Shown: positions 25,138 through 34,205, counted from the stretch's first letter. The stretch is DNA of 64,000 nucleotides from Cupriavidus numazuensis (GCF_905397435.1 NZ_CAJPVI010000017.1:1-64000); one strand, 5' to 3'. Notes: generated by a model not told the origin, from the sequence alone. Translations and numbers: made by a program.

Positions 25138-26325
25138 CTAGGCGCTTGCGCCAAACGCCTTGACCAGTTCCCGGGCGAATGCGTCGCGGTCTGCCTGTCC
25201 GGCGCCCATGGCTTCTGCCATGCCGGACGCAAGCGCAGCCGGCGGCACTGCCGCAGGCGCGCCGGCCGATCCCCACGTGCCGGCAAACGCGGCCTGCTTG
25301 CTCGACGCAAGCGATTGCCCGGGGCGCAGCAGGCCCACGCGCGGCAGCGCAAACGCGCTCGCGACGATGCTGCCGTGCAGGCTGCTGCCCGCGTAGCCGC
25401 GGCTATGGGCGACCAGCGCGCAGATATCCCACAGGTCCAGCGAGCAAAACACGACCACCGGCACGTTGCCCATGCGGGCTGCCAGCCGGCGGTAGACCGC
25501 CAGATCGTCATGCCACGGTGCGGCGCCCGCGCGGAACAGCACGATGCCAAGAGCCCATTCCCTGGCCATCCGTTCGAGCTGCCGTGCGAGTGCCGCCAGC
25601 GTCTCGTCATCGCCGAAGTCGGCGCTGCACTGCACCGCCAGGTATCCGCGCGGGCATGCGGAGATCACGCGGGCCACCTCGCCTTGCCGGGCGTGCCCGC
25701 GAATGCGCGGCGCAAATACATCGGCGACCATCACCGCAGGATCGGGCGCGAGATGGCAACTGACGCCAGCAGTTTCCAGAATGGTGCGGGTCTGGAGGTC
25801 GCGTACGCTGACGGACGTGGCGGCCTGCAGCTTGGCGACCACTTCGGCACGCATGGCTGGCTCGAGCCGGTCGAGGTCGATGCCGCCCACGGCGTGGTAG
25901 CGCACGCTGGCGACATTGGCAAACAGGCCTTTGGGCAACAGGTATGGTGCGAGATCGCCCAGGCCGAGTTGCGCGCTCGCCCAGGCAGCGCGCTGCGCCG
26001 GCTGCGCATCGAGCCGCGCGACTACCGCCGGAGCCTCGTTCGCCGGCAGCAGCATCACGGCGGCTTCCCATGCGCTGCAGGTCAGGATCTCCCCGCCCAC
26101 ATGGATGATGTCGACAGGCGTGTTGCCCAGGCTTGCAGCCACGCGCGCCAGCGCTTGTACCTTGTGGCCGCCTACCCTCGACAGGTCGCGATCCGCCAGG
26201 CCGCCATAATGCAGCGTACGGCCTTTCAGTGCGTGTGTGGCGATGTGCGCGAGCAGCAGATCGCCGAAGTTATGGCGGTCGAATGCGCCGAAGAGGATGG
26301 CGGGGCGATGTTCCTGCGCTTTCAC
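25138..26325 (-). CDS. Polysaccharide pyruvyl transferase family protein
   Basis: About 395 residues with the fold typical of the family: an early FGAFDRHNFGDLLL, HVGGEILTCSAWEAAV in the first half, and a C-terminal LRPG region after YAGSSLHGSIVASAF. Relatives transfer pyruvate ketals to surface polysaccharides, but no other polysaccharide genes are nearby, so the acceptor is unknown. A GTG start at 26325 is preferred: it lies eight bases after the DUF1275 stop, whereas longer readings run into that gene in another frame and give arginine-rich nonsense. Convergent with the cyclase gene, with only three bases between stops. Confidence 0.75.
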   Translation of the reverse strand: MKAQEHRPAILFGAFDRHNFGDLLLAHIATHALKGRTLHYGGLADRDLSRVGGHKVQALARVAASLGNTPVDIIHVGGEILTCSAWEAAVMLLPANEAPAVVARLDAQPAQRAAWASAQLGLGDLAPYLLPKGLFANVASVRYHAVGGIDLDRLEPAMRAEVVAKLQAATSVSVRDLQTRTILETAGVSCHLAPDPAVMVADVFAPRIRGHARQGEVARVISACPRGYLAVQCSADFGDDETLAALARQLERMAREWALGIVLFRAGAAPWHDDLAVYRRLAARMGNVPVVVFCSLDLWDICALVAHSRGYAGSSLHGSIVASAFALPRVGLLRPGQSLASSKQAAFAGTWGSAGAPAAVPPAALASGMAEAMGAGQADRDAFARELVKAFGASA

Positions 26326-26332
26326 AGCGCGC

Positions 26333-27055
26333 TCAGCTTGCCGCTGACGGCTGGCCGCGGCGCCAGGCCGGAATGCCGATGGCGATGAGCAGCACGGCCG
26401 GCAGCAGCACGCACCACACGGAAAGCGTGGCATAGCCGACCGCCCCGAGGATCGCGCCAAGCGCGAACGCGGCCAGCGCGGGCCCCATCTTGTGCAGCCG
26501 GCGCCGGATCGTCTCGCGCTGCGCGCCCGACGCGGACGGAAGGTCGACAAGGTCGATCACGATCTGCGTCGTATTGCCCGTCATGATGGTCGTTGGTCCC
26601 AGCTCCAGCAGTGATGTGCGTGACAGCGCGTTCTGAATGCCCATGGCCATGACGGCAAGCATGCCGGCCACGAGGGCGGCCGGCGCCGACGGATCGGTGA
26701 CGGGCGCGGCATGCAGGCTCGCGGCCATGAACAACAGGAGCAGCACGGCTTCGGTCAGCAGCAGCGGTGCGACCGGAGAGCGGCCGGACTTGACGATGCG
26801 TACTTCGGCGACCCGGGTCGCCGCGACGGCCAGCACAAAGGCGGGCAGCGCCAGCAGCTTGGCGAGCAGGCCTGCCTCGTTGCCGGTGACATCGACGCCG
26901 ATCATGATGAAGTTGCCTGTCACATGCGCTGTGAACAGGCCGAACAGCGAGACGAACCCGACGACATCGACATAGCCCGCGATAAACGCGAGGATGCAAC
27001 CCGTGGCGGGGCCCGGTGCCGACGCGGCAAGATCGGGGCGCGGTGCGGTGCTCAC
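26333..27055 (-). CDS. DUF1275 (YoaK-type) inner-membrane protein
   Basis: A 240-residue membrane protein with six predicted helices. The DUF1275 signatures are visible: FIAGYVDVVGFVSLFGLFTAHVTGNF in the first helix pair, MGIQNALSRTS in the middle and MTGNTTQIVIDL. The function of the family is not established; a transport role is often suspected. It is the middle gene of a small minus-strand group (XapX, DUF1275, pyruvyl transferase-like) with short gaps. Confidence 0.88.
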   Translation of the reverse strand: MSTAPRPDLAASAPGPATGCILAFIAGYVDVVGFVSLFGLFTAHVTGNFIMIGVDVTGNEAGLLAKLLALPAFVLAVAATRVAEVRIVKSGRSPVAPLLLTEAVLLLLFMAASLHAAPVTDPSAPAALVAGMLAVMAMGIQNALSRTSLLELGPTTIMTGNTTQIVIDLVDLPSASGAQRETIRRRLHKMGPALAAFALGAILGAVGYATLSVWCVLLPAVLLIAIGIPAWRRGQPSAAS

Positions 27056-27137
27056 TGCAGTCCCGGCGGCAGCGCAAGCCGCGCGTTAGACGTGCTGGCA
27101 CATGCCGACCGGGATTGGCCTTTCTTGCGTCGCCAGA

Positions 27138-27431
27138 TCATTGCCCGCCTTCCTTGCCACGCGCGGACAGCGTGACCCGTGGCTCGGTCGTGCCATCCGG
27201 CTTCGGCGGCGCGCCGGTGATCTTGGGCACGCACTCGCTGCGGAACCACGCCGCGGTCACAGGCTCGCCCGCCACGACGCGTTTCACCGTGGGCACGACC
27301 TGTTCGCCGATCAGCATGCCGAGCAGCCCGATCAGTGCGATGGCCGGTGGTGCGGGCGACCGTACCTGCAGCAGCGCATAAATGATGCCGACGAGGATCC
27401 CGGCGGCGAGAGAAACGATATAGACCTTCAT
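27138..27431 (-). CDS. XapX-domain small membrane protein
   Basis: A protein of 97 residues. The XapX (DUF1427) domain fills the first 50 residues, MKVYIVSLAAGILVGIIYALL then PAPPAIALIGLLGMLIGEQ, with two membrane helices joined by a proline-rich turn. A hydrophilic tail with one cysteine (FRSECVPKIT) follows. Two adjacent ATGs could serve; the one at 27431 lies seven bases after GGAG. Upstream codons are arginine-rich and not homologous. XapX genes are often found next to amidohydrolase and hydrolase genes in Burkholderiaceae, as here; the function is unknown. Confidence 0.8.
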   Translation of the reverse strand: MKVYIVSLAAGILVGIIYALLQVRSPAPPAIALIGLLGMLIGEQVVPTVKRVVAGEPVTAAWFRSECVPKITGAPPKPDGTTEPRVTLSARGKEGGQ

Positions 27432-27489
27432 CATTGGACTCCGGTTGGTTGATGCCGCGCCGGCGCGGCGTTCCGATGCGGGCGCGACG

Positions 27490-29358
27490 TCAGAACGCCC
27501 AGCACGAGCAGCCCATTGCGCCCCAGAACGAGCGCTCATCGGACACGGGCAGGCTGGCCGTCCACGCGTCCGCGTGCGCGTGGCCGTGCACGCCGCAGGC
27601 GCTGGCGCAACCGCAAGCGGTGTTCGCCATCGCGCGGGACTGTGCCTGTGGCCGCGGCTGGTAGCGGCTGCCGTGACGGGCCGGCGACCAGTCCGGCATC
27701 GGCGGCGGCAGTTCGGGCGCATGCCCGCCGAATTCCGCGTCGCCGTAGACCACCTTGCCACCGAGCACGGTCATGACCGAGGTGATGTCCTGGATCTCGT
27801 CGCCGGGGACCGTGAAGTAATCGTTCGACAGCACCGCCAGGTCCGCAAGCTGACCGACCGCCATCATGCCTTTCTTGCCTTCCTCGTTCGAGAACCACGT
27901 GTTGGCTTCGGTCCACAGCCGCAGCGCGGTCTCGCGGTCGAGCAGGTTGGCCTGTGGATACATCGACATGCCGCCCACCGTCTTGCCGGTCGTGAGCCAG
28001 TACAGCGACACCCACGGGTTGTAGGACGCGACGCGCGTGGCGTCAGTGCCTGCGCCGACCTTAACGCCGCGCTCAAGCATCTTCCTGATAGGCGGGGTGC
28101 GTTCGGCTGATTTTGCGCCATAGCGTTCGACGAAATACTCACCCTGGTAGGCCATGCGATGTTGCACCGCGATGCCGCCGCCAAGCGCCGCGATGCGGTC
28201 GATATTGCGGTCGCTGATGGTCTCGGCGTGGTCGAAGAACCAGTGCAGGCCGTCGAATGGCATGTCTCGCGCGACCTTCTCATACACATCGAGCGCACGC
28301 GAAATCGTCTCGTCGTAGGTCGCATGCAGGCGCCACGGCCAGCGGTTCTCGACGAGCAGCCGGATCACGGGCTCGAGGTCGCCTTCCATCGAGGGCGGCA
28401 TCTCGGGCCGTTCGACGCGGAAGTCCTCGAAGTCGGCCGCGGTGTAGACCAGCATCTCGCCGGCGCCGTTGTGCCGGTACAGGTCGTCACCCTGGCCCGG
28501 CTTGACCTTGCCTGCCCACGTGCGGAAGTCGCTCAGTTCTTCCTTCGGCTTCTGCGTGAAAAGGTTGTACGCGAGACGCACCGTCAACTGGCCTTCCTGG
28601 TGCAACGCTTCGATGATGCTGTAGTCCTCGGGGTAGTTCTGGAAGCCGCCACCCGCATCGATCACGCCCGTCACGCCCAGGCGGTTCACCTCGCGCATGA
28701 AGTGCCGTGTCGAATTCTTCTGGTACTCGGGCGGCAGCTTTGGCCCCTTGGCCAGCGTGGCGTAGAGAATGGTGGCATTGGGCTTGGCCAGCAGAAGGCC
28801 GGTGGGGTTGCCGTTTGCGTCACGAATGATTTCGCCGCCGGGCGGGTTTGGCGTGTCTTTCGTGTAGCCGACCGCGCGCAATGCGGCGCCGTTCAGGATC
28901 GCGCGGTCATACAGATGCAGGATGAACACGGGCGTATCGGGCGCCGCCGCGTTGAGTTCCTCGATGGTTGGCAGGCGTTTCTCCGCGAACTGGTGTTCGG
29001 TGAAGCCGCCGACCACGCGCACCCACTGCGGGGCGGGCGTGCGCGCGACCTGGTCGCGCAGCATGCGCATGGCATCGGCCAGCGAGCGCACGCCGTCCCA
29101 GCGCAGTTCCATGTTGTAGTTCAGGCCGCCACGGATGATGTGCATGTGGCTGTCGATCAGCCCCGGAATGGCACGGCGGCCACCAAGATCAATCACGACC
29201 GTGCTGCTGGCGGCGGTCTGCATGATGTCCTGCTTCGTGCCGACGGCGGCAAACCTGCCATCGCGAATGGCGACTGCCTCGGCTTGCGGATTGGCCCGGT
29301 CCAGCGTGGTGAACTTGCCGTTGACGAGAATCAGATCCGGGGCGGTCGAAGCATTCAT
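27490..29358 (-). CDS. YtcJ-like amidohydrolase with a Cys/His-rich C-terminal tail
   Basis: A 622-residue metal-dependent amidohydrolase (amidohydrolase_3 family). The first metal motif is IPGLIDSHMHI, the aspartate loop is GAGTDATRVASYNPW, and further histidines lie in WFFDHAETISD and IAVQHRMAYQG. The reaction is probably hydrolysis of an amide or cyclic amide; the substrate is unknown. The start at 29358 has GGAG seven bases upstream. The last 45 residues are unusual, with cysteines 582, 584 and 588 followed by HGHAH (591-595) and a final CSC pair, which looks like an extra metal-binding tail. Lies 104 bases downstream of the YcaC-like gene. Confidence 0.85.
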   Translation of the reverse strand: MNASTAPDLILVNGKFTTLDRANPQAEAVAIRDGRFAAVGTKQDIMQTAASSTVVIDLGGRRAIPGLIDSHMHIIRGGLNYNMELRWDGVRSLADAMRMLRDQVARTPAPQWVRVVGGFTEHQFAEKRLPTIEELNAAAPDTPVFILHLYDRAILNGAALRAVGYTKDTPNPPGGEIIRDANGNPTGLLLAKPNATILYATLAKGPKLPPEYQKNSTRHFMREVNRLGVTGVIDAGGGFQNYPEDYSIIEALHQEGQLTVRLAYNLFTQKPKEELSDFRTWAGKVKPGQGDDLYRHNGAGEMLVYTAADFEDFRVERPEMPPSMEGDLEPVIRLLVENRWPWRLHATYDETISRALDVYEKVARDMPFDGLHWFFDHAETISDRNIDRIAALGGGIAVQHRMAYQGEYFVERYGAKSAERTPPIRKMLERGVKVGAGTDATRVASYNPWVSLYWLTTGKTVGGMSMYPQANLLDRETALRLWTEANTWFSNEEGKKGMMAVGQLADLAVLSNDYFTVPGDEIQDITSVMTVLGGKVVYGDAEFGGHAPELPPPMPDWSPARHGSRYQPRPQAQSRAMANTACGCASACGVHGHAHADAWTASLPVSDERSFWGAMGCSCWAF

Positions 29359-29462
29359 GGCGAAACTCCTGGAAGCGTTTGCATGGCAAGGTGACGGCTT
29401 GTGGCGGGCACAGCGGTCGCCGCTGCGCCCGCGATCCACTCACGTCAATGTGTCAGTGAGCG

Positions 29463-30149
29463 TCAGCGTGCGGGTACTGCCGGAACGGCTTCGTGCTGCG
29501 TCGACGTACGCTGCTTCGCCTTGTGCACCATCGTGTACGCGTAGTCGACGCCCATGCCATAGGCGCCCGAATGCTCCTTGACCAGCGCCATGACCGCGTC
29601 ATAGGTATCGCGATGGGCCCAGTCGCGCTGCCATTCAAGCAGCACCTGCTGCCAGGTCACGGGCACCACGCCGGCCTGGACCATGCGCTGCATGGCATAG
29701 TCATGCGCCTCTTTCGACGTACCGCCGGACGCATCGGCCACCATGTAGATCTCGTAGTCGGCGTCGTGCATCGCGCTGAGCGCGAACGTGTTGTTGCAGA
29801 CTTCCGTCCACAGGCCGGACACCACGACTTTCTTGCGGCCCGCAGCGGCCAGCGCGTCGCGCACCTTCTGGTCGTCCCACGAATTCATCGACGTACGCTC
29901 CAGCAGCTTCTGGTTCGGAAACACGTCGAGCAATTCGGGATACGTGAAGCCCGAGAAGCTTTCGGATTCCACGGTGGTGATCGTGGTCGGGATATTGAAG
30001 ATCTTCGCGGCCTTGGCGAGTCCGATCACATTGTTCTTCAGGACCTGGCGGTCGATCGACTGGACACCGAATGCCATCTGCGGCTGATGGTCGATGAAGA
30101 TCAGCTGACAGTTCTGCGGCGTCAGGACTTCTAGCTTCGGATTGCTCAC
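29463..30149 (-). CDS. YcaC-like isochorismatase-superfamily hydrolase
   Basis: A 228-residue cysteine hydrolase. The catalytic aspartate is Asp20 (LIFIDHQ) and the nucleophile Cys118 (GLWTEVCNN), followed by the cis-peptide region typical of the superfamily. AMHDADYEIYMVADASGGTS and GVVPVTWQQVLLEWQRDW match YcaC proteins, whose true substrate is not known. Compared with YcaC it has about 20 extra C-terminal residues. Head of the transcript that seems to continue into the amidohydrolase gene; divergent from the DoxX gene across a repeat-rich 435-base gap. Confidence 0.85.
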   Translation of the reverse strand: MSNPKLEVLTPQNCQLIFIDHQPQMAFGVQSIDRQVLKNNVIGLAKAAKIFNIPTTITTVESESFSGFTYPELLDVFPNQKLLERTSMNSWDDQKVRDALAAAGRKKVVVSGLWTEVCNNTFALSAMHDADYEIYMVADASGGTSKEAHDYAMQRMVQAGVVPVTWQQVLLEWQRDWAHRDTYDAVMALVKEHSGAYGMGVDYAYTMVHKAKQRTSTQHEAVPAVPAR

Positions 30150-30584
30150 GGTTTTCTCCTTGGACTGGAAAGACTGCCATACCTTCGCTGTCGCGTGCGG
30201 GCGCGCGACGGCATGGCGGCGTGGAACAACATTTCATGCGGCGATTGCCGCAGCGCCAACTGCGTGGGAAAGCATGTCACTGAGCACTTGCCGGCAATGC
30301 CAGGCGCGCTGCGAAAGTATAACGAGGCGGTCCGGCCCGGGATAACGGATTATTTCGAACAGACTATTCGAATAAGTGGATGAGCCTGGGGACGAATCCG
30401 TTATCCACGCCCCATAGCATTCTTGGCTATCGAATAGCGGCAGAGGTAGGACGATGTCGATGAAAAAAATAAAAACGCGAGTTAACTTCTTTATTCAAAC
30501 GATCATGCACTAACATGAGTTCGCTTCGCCGGCCTTGCAGAAGGCTTGCAGCGGGGCACATCACTATCTCCGAGAGAGCAAGCA
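30150..30584. promoter_or_regulatory. Divergent control region with a long inverted repeat
   Basis: No gene is seen. GGATAACGGATT (30340-30351) recurs inverted as AATCCGTTATCC (30395-30406), 12 perfect bases per arm, 43 bases apart. Between the arms lies a second dyad built on two TTCGAA boxes (around 30355 and 30367). The stretch from 30460 is AT-rich and probably carries the DoxX promoter. A regulator controlling both divergent genes probably binds here; it is not identified. Confidence 0.45.
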
Positions 30585-31019
30585 ATGATCGAGCATGGCA
30601 GTCTGACTCGGCCGGCAGCGGAAGCCCGCGTGGCCCGCTTCGCAACTCCGGTGGTGCGCTGGGTGGCACTGCTGGGCCTGTGCGCGGCCTACCTGCAGGG
30701 CGGGTTGAACAAGGTGCTGGACTTCCCGGCGGCCATGGCCGAGATGCACCATTTCGGTCTTGCTCCGGCCGGCCCGCTGGCGGCGGCGACTATCGCGCTC
30801 GAACTCGGCGCCTCGGCGATGATCCTGGCCGGCTTCTACCGCTGGCTCGGCGCGCTTGGCCTGGCGGCTTTTACGTTGATGGCAACGTTCTTGGCGAACC
30901 GCTTCTGGGAAGTCTCTGGCGATGCTCGTTTCATGATGGAGAACGGCTTCTTCGAGCACCTCGGCCTGGTGGGGGGATTCCTGCTTGTCGCCTGGTACGA
31001 CCTGCGGGACAGGGCCTAG
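30585..31019 (+). CDS. DoxX-family inner-membrane protein
   Basis: A 144-residue protein with four predicted membrane helices. DoxX features are the first-helix segment GLCAAYLQGGLNKVLDFP and, near the C-terminus, a charged turn followed by EHLGLVGGFLLVAWYDLRD. DoxX-like proteins are linked to thiosulfate oxidation in archaea and to redox homeostasis in bacteria, but most have no known role. The ATG at 30585 is used; an upstream in-frame TTG would add 13 residues. It stands alone on the plus strand and converges on the LysR gene. Confidence 0.8.
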   Translation: MIEHGSLTRPAAEARVARFATPVVRWVALLGLCAAYLQGGLNKVLDFPAAMAEMHHFGLAPAGPLAAATIALELGASAMILAGFYRWLGALGLAAFTLMATFLANRFWEVSGDARFMMENGFFEHLGLVGGFLLVAWYDLRDRA

Positions 31020-31107
31020 TGGCCGCTGGTGCCGCCGACGCGCGCTGCCCGTCTTGTTCCGGTCCTGTCGCCCGGCTGGAAGGCGAGGCCCCGGTGGCCT
31101 TCGCCAG

Positions 31108-32028
31108 TCAGGCTGGCGCCTGAAGCCCCAGGCTCTGCCGCAGTGCGTTGGCGAGCGCCTCTTTGCGCTCGATCCACCAGCCGATCGCGCGGCCGGGATC
31201 CTTGCTGCGCCACGCAATATGCAAGGTCTGTGGCGGGCGCTCTTCGCCGAGCCGCCGCACGACGAGCCGCCCTGAGTCGATATGCGGCTGTGCGGCGCAG
31301 ACCGGCAGGTAGCCGCATGCAAGGCCGGACAAGAGCACGGACACCTTCGCATCGAGTGTGGGCACGCTGATGTGTCGCTGGCCTTCCACCAGCGTGTGGA
31401 GCGGATCCGGCGCACTGTCCTGCGGCAGCCAGACTTCCACGAACTGGTGTTGCCATAGCACGGCGCAGTCGATGGGCTCCTCCGCTGCCGCGAGCGGGTG
31501 CTCCGGCGCGACGACGAAGACCGGCCTCGCGGTGCCGGCTGGCACCGTGAACAGCCCCTGTACCGCAGGGGGATCCCCGACCGCGCCAATCAACAGGTCA
31601 ACGCTGTTGGTGGCGAGCGCCAACCAGTTGTTGCCCGGCAATTCCTGCGAGAACAACAGGCGCGTATAGCTGTTTTCCGCCTGGAATGCCGAGATGAACG
31701 GCAGGATGGCGTCAAACGGAACCAGCGCGTCGGTCGCAATCTTGAGTTCTGCCTCCCAGCCGGCCTCGGCGCGCCTGGCGCGTTCTTCGAGGTCGTACGC
31801 GGCGCGCAGCAAACGGCGGCCTTCGTCCAGCAGGACCTCGCCTGCCAGCGTCAGGCGCACGCGGTGCGCGCTGCGATCGAACACCGTGATGCCCAGGTCG
31901 CTTTCGAGCTTCTGCACGACATAGCTCAGCGACGACGGCGCCTTGTGCAGTTCCTTGCCGGCAAGCGCGAAAGTGCCACGACGCGCAATGGACTCGACTA
32001 CCTGCAGCGCATCGAGCGTGATTCTCAT
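31108..32028 (-). CDS. LysR-family transcriptional regulator
   Basis: A 306-residue LTTR. The N-terminal winged helix is complete (FALAGKELHKAPSSLSYVVQKLESDLG, then DRSAHRVRLTLAGEVLL). A linker helix and the periplasmic-binding-protein-like effector domain follow. It is downstream of, and on the same strand as, the MFS gene, but a 138-base AT-rich gap suggests its own promoter. The effector and targets are unknown. Neighbours that could be controlled are the MFS transporter and the DoxX gene. Confidence 0.92.
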   Translation of the reverse strand: MRITLDALQVVESIARRGTFALAGKELHKAPSSLSYVVQKLESDLGITVFDRSAHRVRLTLAGEVLLDEGRRLLRAAYDLEERARRAEAGWEAELKIATDALVPFDAILPFISAFQAENSYTRLLFSQELPGNNWLALATNSVDLLIGAVGDPPAVQGLFTVPAGTARPVFVVAPEHPLAAAEEPIDCAVLWQHQFVEVWLPQDSAPDPLHTLVEGQRHISVPTLDAKVSVLLSGLACGYLPVCAAQPHIDSGRLVVRRLGEERPPQTLHIAWRSKDPGRAIGWWIERKEALANALRQSLGLQAPA

Positions 32029-32166
32029 TGTTGAATATAGGGTCGGTCGGTTTCTGGGATTTCGTCTTTATGAATAGACGCCTTTTCTATATTACCGCGT
32101 GAATTAAACAAAAGCTGTATGGCGTTACTTTTAAAAGGCGAAGTACGCAATATCTGCCGATTTCCG

Positions 32167-33534
32167 TCAGCCGGTTTCTTCGTGCCGGCCGCTTGCCAAT
32201 GGCGGCGCGATTTCCTCGAGCGGCCGCCGCTCGGCGTCGATCCCATAGCGCAGCGCCAGCAGTCCGGCAATGATGACCAGCGCGGCCCCGAAGCCATAGC
32301 CTGCCGCGACCGCTTCACGGCTGCCGTGCTCGATCAGCGCGCCGAGCAAGACCGGTGCGATAAAGCCGCCAGTACCCGTTCCCACCGCATAGAAGATCGA
32401 GATCGCCAGCGCGCGCATTTCGAGCGGGAAGATCTCACTGGCCGTGAGGTACGCCGAACTGGCCGCGGCCGAGGCCAGGAAGAACACGGCCGACCAGCAC
32501 AGCGCCTGCCCTGTGGCGTCGAGCCAGCCCTGCGTGAATGCCCAACCTGTCGCCGCCAGCCCGATGCCTGACAGCACGTAGGTGATGGCGATCATCCGGC
32601 GCCGGCCGACTGCGTCGAAGAGCGGCCCCAGCACCAGCGGGCCGGTGGCGTTGCCGAGCGCAAACGGGAACAGGTAGAGCGCCACGCGGCCGTCCGGCAC
32701 GCCGTAGAAACGCGTGAGGACGAGCGCGTAGGTGAAGAAGATCGCGTTGTAGAAGAAGGCCTGCGCGAGCATGAGCGCGAGCGTGACCAGGCTGCGCTGG
32801 CGATAGCGCAGCACCAGCAGCCGCAGTACATCGCGCACGGATGGGCTAACTGCCGCATGGAACGCGCGGACGGACGGTGCGCGCGCCGCGGTCGGACGCG
32901 CCGGGTACACCTGCGCTTCGATATCGGCAATTACCTGCTCGGCTTCATCGAGCCTTCCATGCGTGGCCAGCCAGCGCGGGCTCTCGGGCACATGACGGCG
33001 CACCAGCATGATTGCAACGGCCAGTACCGCGCCCAGCGCAAAACATGCGCGCCAGCCCCACACGGGACCGAGCACGCGCGCGTCCAGCAGCAACAGACTC
33101 AGCCCCGCACCGAGCGCCGCGCCCAGCCAGAAGCTTCCATTGATAGCCAGGTTGACACGCCCGCGCACGCGCGCGGGTATCAGTTCGTCGATGGCGGAAT
33201 TGATGGCCGCGTACTCGCCACCGATGCCCAGGCCCGTGAAGAACCGGCATACCGCGAACATGGCAAAGTCCGTCGAGAATGCAGTCGCCAGCGTCGCCAT
33301 CATGTACACGAGCAGCGTAGCCAGGAACAGCCGCTTGCGGCCCAGCCGGTCCGCCATGCGGCCGAACACCAGTGCGCCGAGCACGGCGCCGCCCACATAG
33401 AGCGAACCGGTCCAGCCGACTTCGGTGGCACTGAGCGCCAGCGTGTCGCGCCGTTCGAGCACGGCGCCGACCGAGCCGACCAACGTGACCTCGAGTCCGT
33501 CGAGCACCCACGCAATGCCCAGTGCGAGCACCAC
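32167..33534 (-). CDS. MFS transporter (sugar-porter/AAHS type); start codon unclear
   Basis: Twelve-helix transporter with the A-motif GRMADRLGRKR in loop 2-3 and PESPRWL after helix 6, both typical of sugar-porter and AAHS-type permeases. Homologs begin with a segment like DIPARLDRLPWSRWHW before the first helix. Here that segment is encoded directly upstream in the same frame (33535-33585), yet no ATG, GTG or TTG in frame precedes it. The only candidate is a CTG at 33687. The coordinates give the longest reading from an accepted start (GTG 33534), which probably lacks the N-terminus. The substrate is unknown. Confidence 0.8.
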   Translation of the reverse strand: MVLALGIAWVLDGLEVTLVGSVGAVLERRDTLALSATEVGWTGSLYVGGAVLGALVFGRMADRLGRKRLFLATLLVYMMATLATAFSTDFAMFAVCRFFTGLGIGGEYAAINSAIDELIPARVRGRVNLAINGSFWLGAALGAGLSLLLLDARVLGPVWGWRACFALGAVLAVAIMLVRRHVPESPRWLATHGRLDEAEQVIADIEAQVYPARPTAARAPSVRAFHAAVSPSVRDVLRLLVLRYRQRSLVTLALMLAQAFFYNAIFFTYALVLTRFYGVPDGRVALYLFPFALGNATGPLVLGPLFDAVGRRRMIAITYVLSGIGLAATGWAFTQGWLDATGQALCWSAVFFLASAAASSAYLTASEIFPLEMRALAISIFYAVGTGTGGFIAPVLLGALIEHGSREAVAAGYGFGAALVIIAGLLALRYGIDAERRPLEEIAPPLASGRHEETG

Positions 33535-33727
33535 GCGCCAGTGCCAGCGCGACCACGGCAGGCGGTCGAGCCTTGCGGGGATGTCGGTCTGGCGGTCGTG
33601 CGGGGGAGGGAAGGCGCTGCTTCTCGTCGAAATGTCGGGATCCGAAGCGGGGCCGCACGCGGGATCGTGCGGGTCGATGTGGTTCAGTATAGGCGGTGAG
33701 TTTGCGCCTTTTATTTCGGGGTGTTGT

Positions 33728-33836
33728 TCTTGGCAGGCGCTGCTGGTTCGCCGGCGTAGCCGGCGGGGGCTTCTTGTTCGAGCTGTGTCTGTCGCTCTTG
33801 GCAGGCGCCGCTGTTTCGCCGGCGTAGCCGGCGACC
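33728..33836 (-). repeat. REP-like repeat, two copies
   Basis: Two copies (33728-33770 and 33796-33836) read TCTTGGCAGGCGC then a GTTTCGCCGGCGTAGCCGGCG core that can fold on itself. They are inverted relative to the copies at 34431-34602 and related to the palindrome at 14590-14622, so this is a dispersed family. Confidence 0.75.
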
Positions 33837-33863
33837 TCCTTTTGTCCGAGCGACAAAAGGAGG
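33835..33863. repeat. Perfect 12-base inverted repeat hairpin
   Basis: CCTCCTTTTGTC (33835-33846), loop CGAGC, GACAAAAGGAGG (33852-33863). A diverged, inverted relative lies at 34403-34427. It could work as a terminator for transcripts entering from either side, but it sits within the repeat cluster and more probably belongs to the repeated element. Confidence 0.7.
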
Positions 33864-34015
33864 CAAAAGCGCGTTTACATGGTCAATCAAGGTCTCAATG
33901 CCGTTGTTGCATCAGAGGACCGCCGGACTGCCTGCCGCGTAGATGATTAGGATGGGACAGCGCGTACGAGCGAACCCGGATTACGGAGTGGTCCCTGCTA
34001 ACAACGCCTTCACGG

Positions 34016-34205
34016 GGACGCCTTCGGCTGCGCTACGCGCGGCTTAGAGTAAGACCGCGAAGGTCTGACCCGAACGGCGCTCCAGTGAAGATGCCTTGGG
34101 CGCATTGCATGCGCGTAGAGACAGGAAATTGGAATTCGGGCGCCAGCGACGCTGATGAGCTTGCCTCTAGACGACGACGCGCGCGCAGCGCAGCCGAAGG
34201 CGTCC
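34016..34205. repeat. 26-base inverted repeat pair
   Basis: The arm at 34016-34041 (starting GGACGCCTTCGGCTGCGCT) is repeated inverted at 34180-34205 with one mismatch. The 138 bases between contain no gene. An RNA across this stretch would form a long-stemmed structure. Confidence 0.6.

Noticed and set aside
26326..26550. N-terminal extension of the pyruvyl transferase-like protein
   Set aside because: The extra 75 codons lie inside the DUF1275 gene in another frame and are Arg/Pro/Cys-rich.
34004..34060. Integron attC-like site (CTAACAACG ... CGGCTTAG)
   Set aside because: The complementary outer ends expected of attC (a matching GTTAG box) are missing and no integrase or gene cassette is seen.
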